Below, in pieces: positions 6,019 through 7,987 of a stretch of 7,987 nucleotides of DNA; positions within the stretch are counted from its first letter, which is position 1, and each line of letters opens with the position of its first letter. A program made the translations under genes and the position numbers. Below the pieces are notes generated by a model. The model was not told the DNA's origin. It saw only the letters and a program-made list of their open reading frames with translations, and searched no databases. The DNA is from Thermoplasmata archaeon (lineage in GTDB: Archaea > Thermoplasmatota > Thermoplasmata > Thermoplasmatales > Thermoplasmataceae), in assembly GCA_021816385.1 (NCBI GenBank), contig JAKAYJ010000050.1:1-7987 (forward strand), in the 5' to 3' direction.

Positions 6019-6504
6019 ATGGACTCAGGTTCTGAAAACAGTGAAGATGTGAATAAAAGATTCTGTGACCTTCTAGGGGAATTTATTGAGAACAGTTCAC
6101 CGTATTTTCAATACGATTCTAGTATGAAACTTGCCTTTTCATCCTTTGGACTTGCAATATCAACAGGAATAAGGATAGACGCCACTAGAGAACTGCTGGA
6201 AATGGCAGACAAGCTTTACCAGAACGTTTCTGATAGCGATACGGTCCTTTCGGACGAACACAGGAAGAAGCTTAATCACGCAGATGATGTATGGCTTGAT
6301 ATGAAGGCAAAGATGTCAGCAGGAGACATACGCGCTTCTCATCTCCTGGCAGCTCATGCCCACCTAGCAGATGCACTGAATTACCTGACTATTATGAAAA
6401 AGGATAAAAACTTCAGCGAGTTTATCTCAGATTACAATATGAAATATCTATCAAAATTGAGTGTTTTTGTTTATAGGGAAGCAATAGGACACGTCATGCT
6501 TTAG
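6019..6504 (+). CDS. Hypothetical alpha-helical protein, 161 residues
   Basis: I do not recognise this protein. From the ATG at 6019 it has 161 residues, one cysteine (Cys16), no signal peptide and no clear membrane span. It looks almost entirely helical, with helices roughly at 8-24, 34-48, 53-69, 78-99, 103-126, 131-139 and 141-158. The central part is rich in His and Asp: HADD (87-90), SHLLAAHAHLAD (107-118). The spacing of His108, His113, His115 and Asp118 on one helix could suit metal binding or simply a polar helix face. The start is uncertain: a GTG at 6013 is in frame two codons earlier, and there is no Shine-Dalgarno. A TATA-like region at 5986-5999 suggests a leaderless message from the ATG. 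It stands alone after the tRNA and converges on the SDR gene with an 11-bp overlap of the two 3' ends. Confidence 0.75.
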   Translation: MDSGSENSEDVNKRFCDLLGEFIENSSPYFQYDSSMKLAFSSFGLAISTGIRIDATRELLEMADKLYQNVSDSDTVLSDEHRKKLNHADDVWLDMKAKMSAGDIRASHLLAAHAHLADALNYLTIMKKDKNFSEFISDYNMKYLSKLSVFVYREAIGHVML

Positions 6505-7333
6505 GCAGATCCCTTATATAATCTTCGAATTTCTTCTCATCCTTAATGAATCTTATGACTGAACTAGTCTCCCTGTAGTAATCTGTTGTCAACCTGTCAT
6601 AAAGGATCTTGTCCATCTTTTTCTCCTCAATTAGTTTTTCTTCAAGGTTCCTTGATAGAAAGCCACTTGCTTCCTTCACCTCTGCTTTGCCCATCTTTCT
6701 TCCATATATATTCATGGCATCAAGAAAAGTTATCATGGAACTTGAGTTCGTGTAGATTGCACCCACGGTCTTATCACTTTTCTTCAGTGTTTCAGCAAGA
6801 TCATCCATGTGGGTCGGGCATACTCTCCCAGTTTTTGGGAATTTATCGACACCCTTTGCAAACAGTTCATCTATGATCTTGAGAAAATTATCGCCCTCTC
6901 CTCCGAATACGAAGGAAAGTCTCACGTTAAGATGATTCTTAGCCAGTGTAGTGTTATCTTCCCCGGTCCTCCTTGTCCTGAAATATTCATTGGTTCCATA
7001 ATGCACATTGGCAGATGAAAAGTAAATAAGTCTCTGATTCTTGTCAATCCTTTTCACCTCATTTGCTATTGTTTTAATACCCTGGACATTTGCGTTGAAA
7101 GCCTCCTTCTCGTCCTGCGAGTAGGAATTGGCCATGTAATAAATAATATCAAAGTCCTTCACAAGGGACAGCAGTTTTTCCTGTTCTCCTACATCTCCCT
7201 CTATCCAGATAAACTGCTCATAACCTTTTTGATCTATCTTGTGGCGCGAATAGTATGAAGTTTCCTCATGATTCATCCTCTTCATCAGGTTCCTGCCTAT
7301 GTAACCGCTTCCTCCCACGAACAATGCTTTCAT
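6494..7333 (-). CDS. NAD(P)-binding Rossmann protein, extended/atypical SDR (epimerase-dehydratase-like)
   Basis: A 279-residue member of the NAD-dependent epimerase/dehydratase superfamily. The N-terminal beta-alpha-beta unit has VGGSGYIGRNL (6-16), the GxxGxxG dinucleotide motif, followed by GDV (46-48, adenine-ring contact), YYMANS (65-70), NVQG (82-85) and YFSSANVHYG (104-113, with the conserved serine). After this, the usual stretch holding catalytic YxxxK is missing: the chain reaches LNVRLSFVFGG (135-145, the ..R....YG element) only about 25 residues later, with no Tyr-x-x-x-Lys. It may bind nucleotide without classical dehydrogenase or epimerase chemistry, as in atypical SDRs. The C-terminal half (from about 150) is helical and Lys/Glu-rich. 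The start at 7333 is chosen because a TATA box is centred 27-28 nt upstream and the Rossmann strand begins at residue 2. An in-frame ATG at 7387 would read through that promoter. The substrate is unknown. Confidence 0.85.
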   Translation of the reverse strand: MKALFVGGSGYIGRNLMKRMNHEETSYYSRHKIDQKGYEQFIWIEGDVGEQEKLLSLVKDFDIIYYMANSYSQDEKEAFNANVQGIKTIANEVKRIDKNQRLIYFSSANVHYGTNEYFRTRRTGEDNTTLAKNHLNVRLSFVFGGEGDNFLKIIDELFAKGVDKFPKTGRVCPTHMDDLAETLKKSDKTVGAIYTNSSSMITFLDAMNIYGRKMGKAEVKEASGFLSRNLEEKLIEEKKMDKILYDRLTTDYYRETSSVIRFIKDEKKFEDYIRDLPKA

Positions 7334-7354
7334 TACAGTGGTATTCAGCCAAGC

Positions 7355-7366
7355 AAAATATATTTT
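7355..7366 (-). promoter_or_regulatory. TATA box of the SDR gene
   Basis: AAAATATATTTT, a perfect 12-bp palindrome, is centred 27-28 nt before the ATG at 7333 on the minus strand. Purine-rich AATAACA lies just upstream. This supports a leaderless start at 7333. Being symmetric, the box could also be bound in the opposite direction. Confidence 0.65.
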
Positions 7367-7458
7367 GTTATTTTTATCTGTGTGCATATTCCATTTTTAT
7401 AATAATAGTTCATTGCTGGATATACTTATTAAGGATAATGCAGACGAACTTTTTCAAA

Positions 7459-7475
7459 GCTGAAAGTATATAAAA
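7459..7475 (+). promoter_or_regulatory. BRE/TATA promoter of the methyltransferase gene
   Basis: GCTGAAAG (BRE-like) followed directly by TATATAAAA (7467-7475), the best consensus TATA in the window. Transcription would begin near 7497, giving a leader of about 27 nt before the ATG at 7524. A weaker TTAATAG at 7498-7504 could instead give a leaderless message. Confidence 0.45.
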
Positions 7476-7523
7476 TTCATTTAGATGTGAAAATCCGTTA
7501 ATAGAACTGAATAATACCCTTGA

Positions 7524-7987
7524 ATGGGAGACTATAGGGAATTTTTTGGAAAAAACGCAGAAAAATATGCATCCAGTGAAAGTCATAGGAACGGGAAAGA
7601 TCTTGAAATACTGATAAACCTGCTCGATCTAAAGGCGTCATACAGATGCATAGACCTTGCCGCAGGAACTGGATTCACCTCAATTGCACTGGCTAAAAAG
7701 GTGCAAAGTGTCGTTGCATATGACGGGACGGAACAGATGCTGGAACAAGCGAAAAAATTATCTGAACAGGAAGGAGTCCATAATATTACATTCAGGGTTG
7801 GGGTGGTAGAAGAACTACCATTCATGGATTCAGAATTTGATGTTGTTACAACAAGGAGGGCTGCACATCATTTCCACGACAAGGAACAGTTCCTCAGGGA
7901 GGCATTCAGGGTAATGAAGAAAGGTGGCAAACTGGGAATAGCTGATCTTGTTGAGCCTGAAACGGATGATGGAGGAAATTATAACAG
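7524..7987 (+). CDS. Class I SAM-dependent methyltransferase (UbiE/Methyltransf_11-like), partial
   Basis: The gene is cut by the window edge after 154 codons; family members are usually 230-260 residues. It starts MGDYREFFGKNAEKYA, a typical N-terminus for this group. Motif I is CIDLAAGTGFTS (42-53), the SAM-binding glycine loop. AYDGTEQML (65-73) is the acidic post-I loop that holds the ribose (Asp67). ELPFMDSEFDVVTTRRAAHHF (97-117) covers motif II and the following strand, and VMKKGGKLGIADL (130-142) covers motif III. An in-frame TGA lies directly before the ATG, which fixes the start. No Shine-Dalgarno is visible. The gene is divergent from the SDR gene. The closest family resemblance is to UbiE/YcgJ-type small-molecule methyltransferases, but the methyl acceptor cannot be inferred. 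Confidence 0.9.
   Translation, partial: MGDYREFFGKNAEKYASSESHRNGKDLEILINLLDLKASYRCIDLAAGTGFTSIALAKKVQSVVAYDGTEQMLEQAKKLSEQEGVHNITFRVGVVEELPFMDSEFDVVTTRRAAHHFHDKEQFLREAFRVMKKGGKLGIADLVEPETDDGGNYN

Noticed and set aside
7583..7825. Minus-strand open frame opposite the methyltransferase
   Set aside because: Antisense to clear SAM-binding motifs and low in recognisable protein features.
1..7987. CRISPR array, insertion sequence, phage or defence system
   Set aside because: No spaced direct repeats, transposase, integrase, toxin-antitoxin or nuclease motifs were found on either strand.

Overview
This window looks archaeal, and most like the Thermoplasmatales (Thermoplasma, Ferroplasma, Cuniculiplasma relatives). 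The reasons are moderate A+T content, Arg codons that are mostly AGG/AGA with many ATA isoleucines, and several start codons lying about 22-28 nt from the centre of a TATA-like box, as in leaderless archaeal transcripts. Genes inside the transcription units instead carry GGTG/AGGAG Shine-Dalgarno sites, and the tRNA gene lacks an encoded CCA. The lineage is inferred; no marker gene here settles it.

Left part, all on the minus strand and read from right to left: an unrecognised 128-residue protein (5324-5710), homoserine kinase thrB (4334-5260), a cystathionine gamma-synthase/lyase-type PLP enzyme (3232-4347) overlapping thrB, then hyuA (1147-3123) and hyuB (1-1146, cut by the window edge). 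hyuA and hyuB abut with no gap and encode the two halves of an ATP-dependent hydantoinase/5-oxoprolinase-type enzyme. The thrB and PLP-enzyme pairing suggests that O-phosphohomoserine made by ThrB is the acceptor for a sulfur-transfer step towards cystathionine or homocysteine. That would be a plant-like route and needs biochemical support.

Middle: a short intergenic region with divergent promoters and an intact plus-strand tRNA-Gln(CUG) gene (5830-5902), followed by a plus-strand gene for an unrecognised helical protein of 161 residues (6019-6504).

Right part: a minus-strand extended/atypical SDR (Rossmann) protein (6494-7333) converges on the 161-residue gene with an 11-bp tail-to-tail overlap. 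It has lost the region that normally carries the catalytic YxxxK. A divergent plus-strand class I SAM methyltransferase (7524 to the edge) is truncated by the window.

There is no sign of CRISPR, insertion sequences, phage or a defence locus. Most of the window reads as chromosomal core or near-core metabolism. The points worth a second look are the thrB/PLP-enzyme coupling, the altered active-site motifs in the PLP enzyme, the SDR without its catalytic motif, and the two proteins of unknown function. No stretch longer than 300 bases lacks a gene; the largest gap is the divergent promoter region at 7334-7523.
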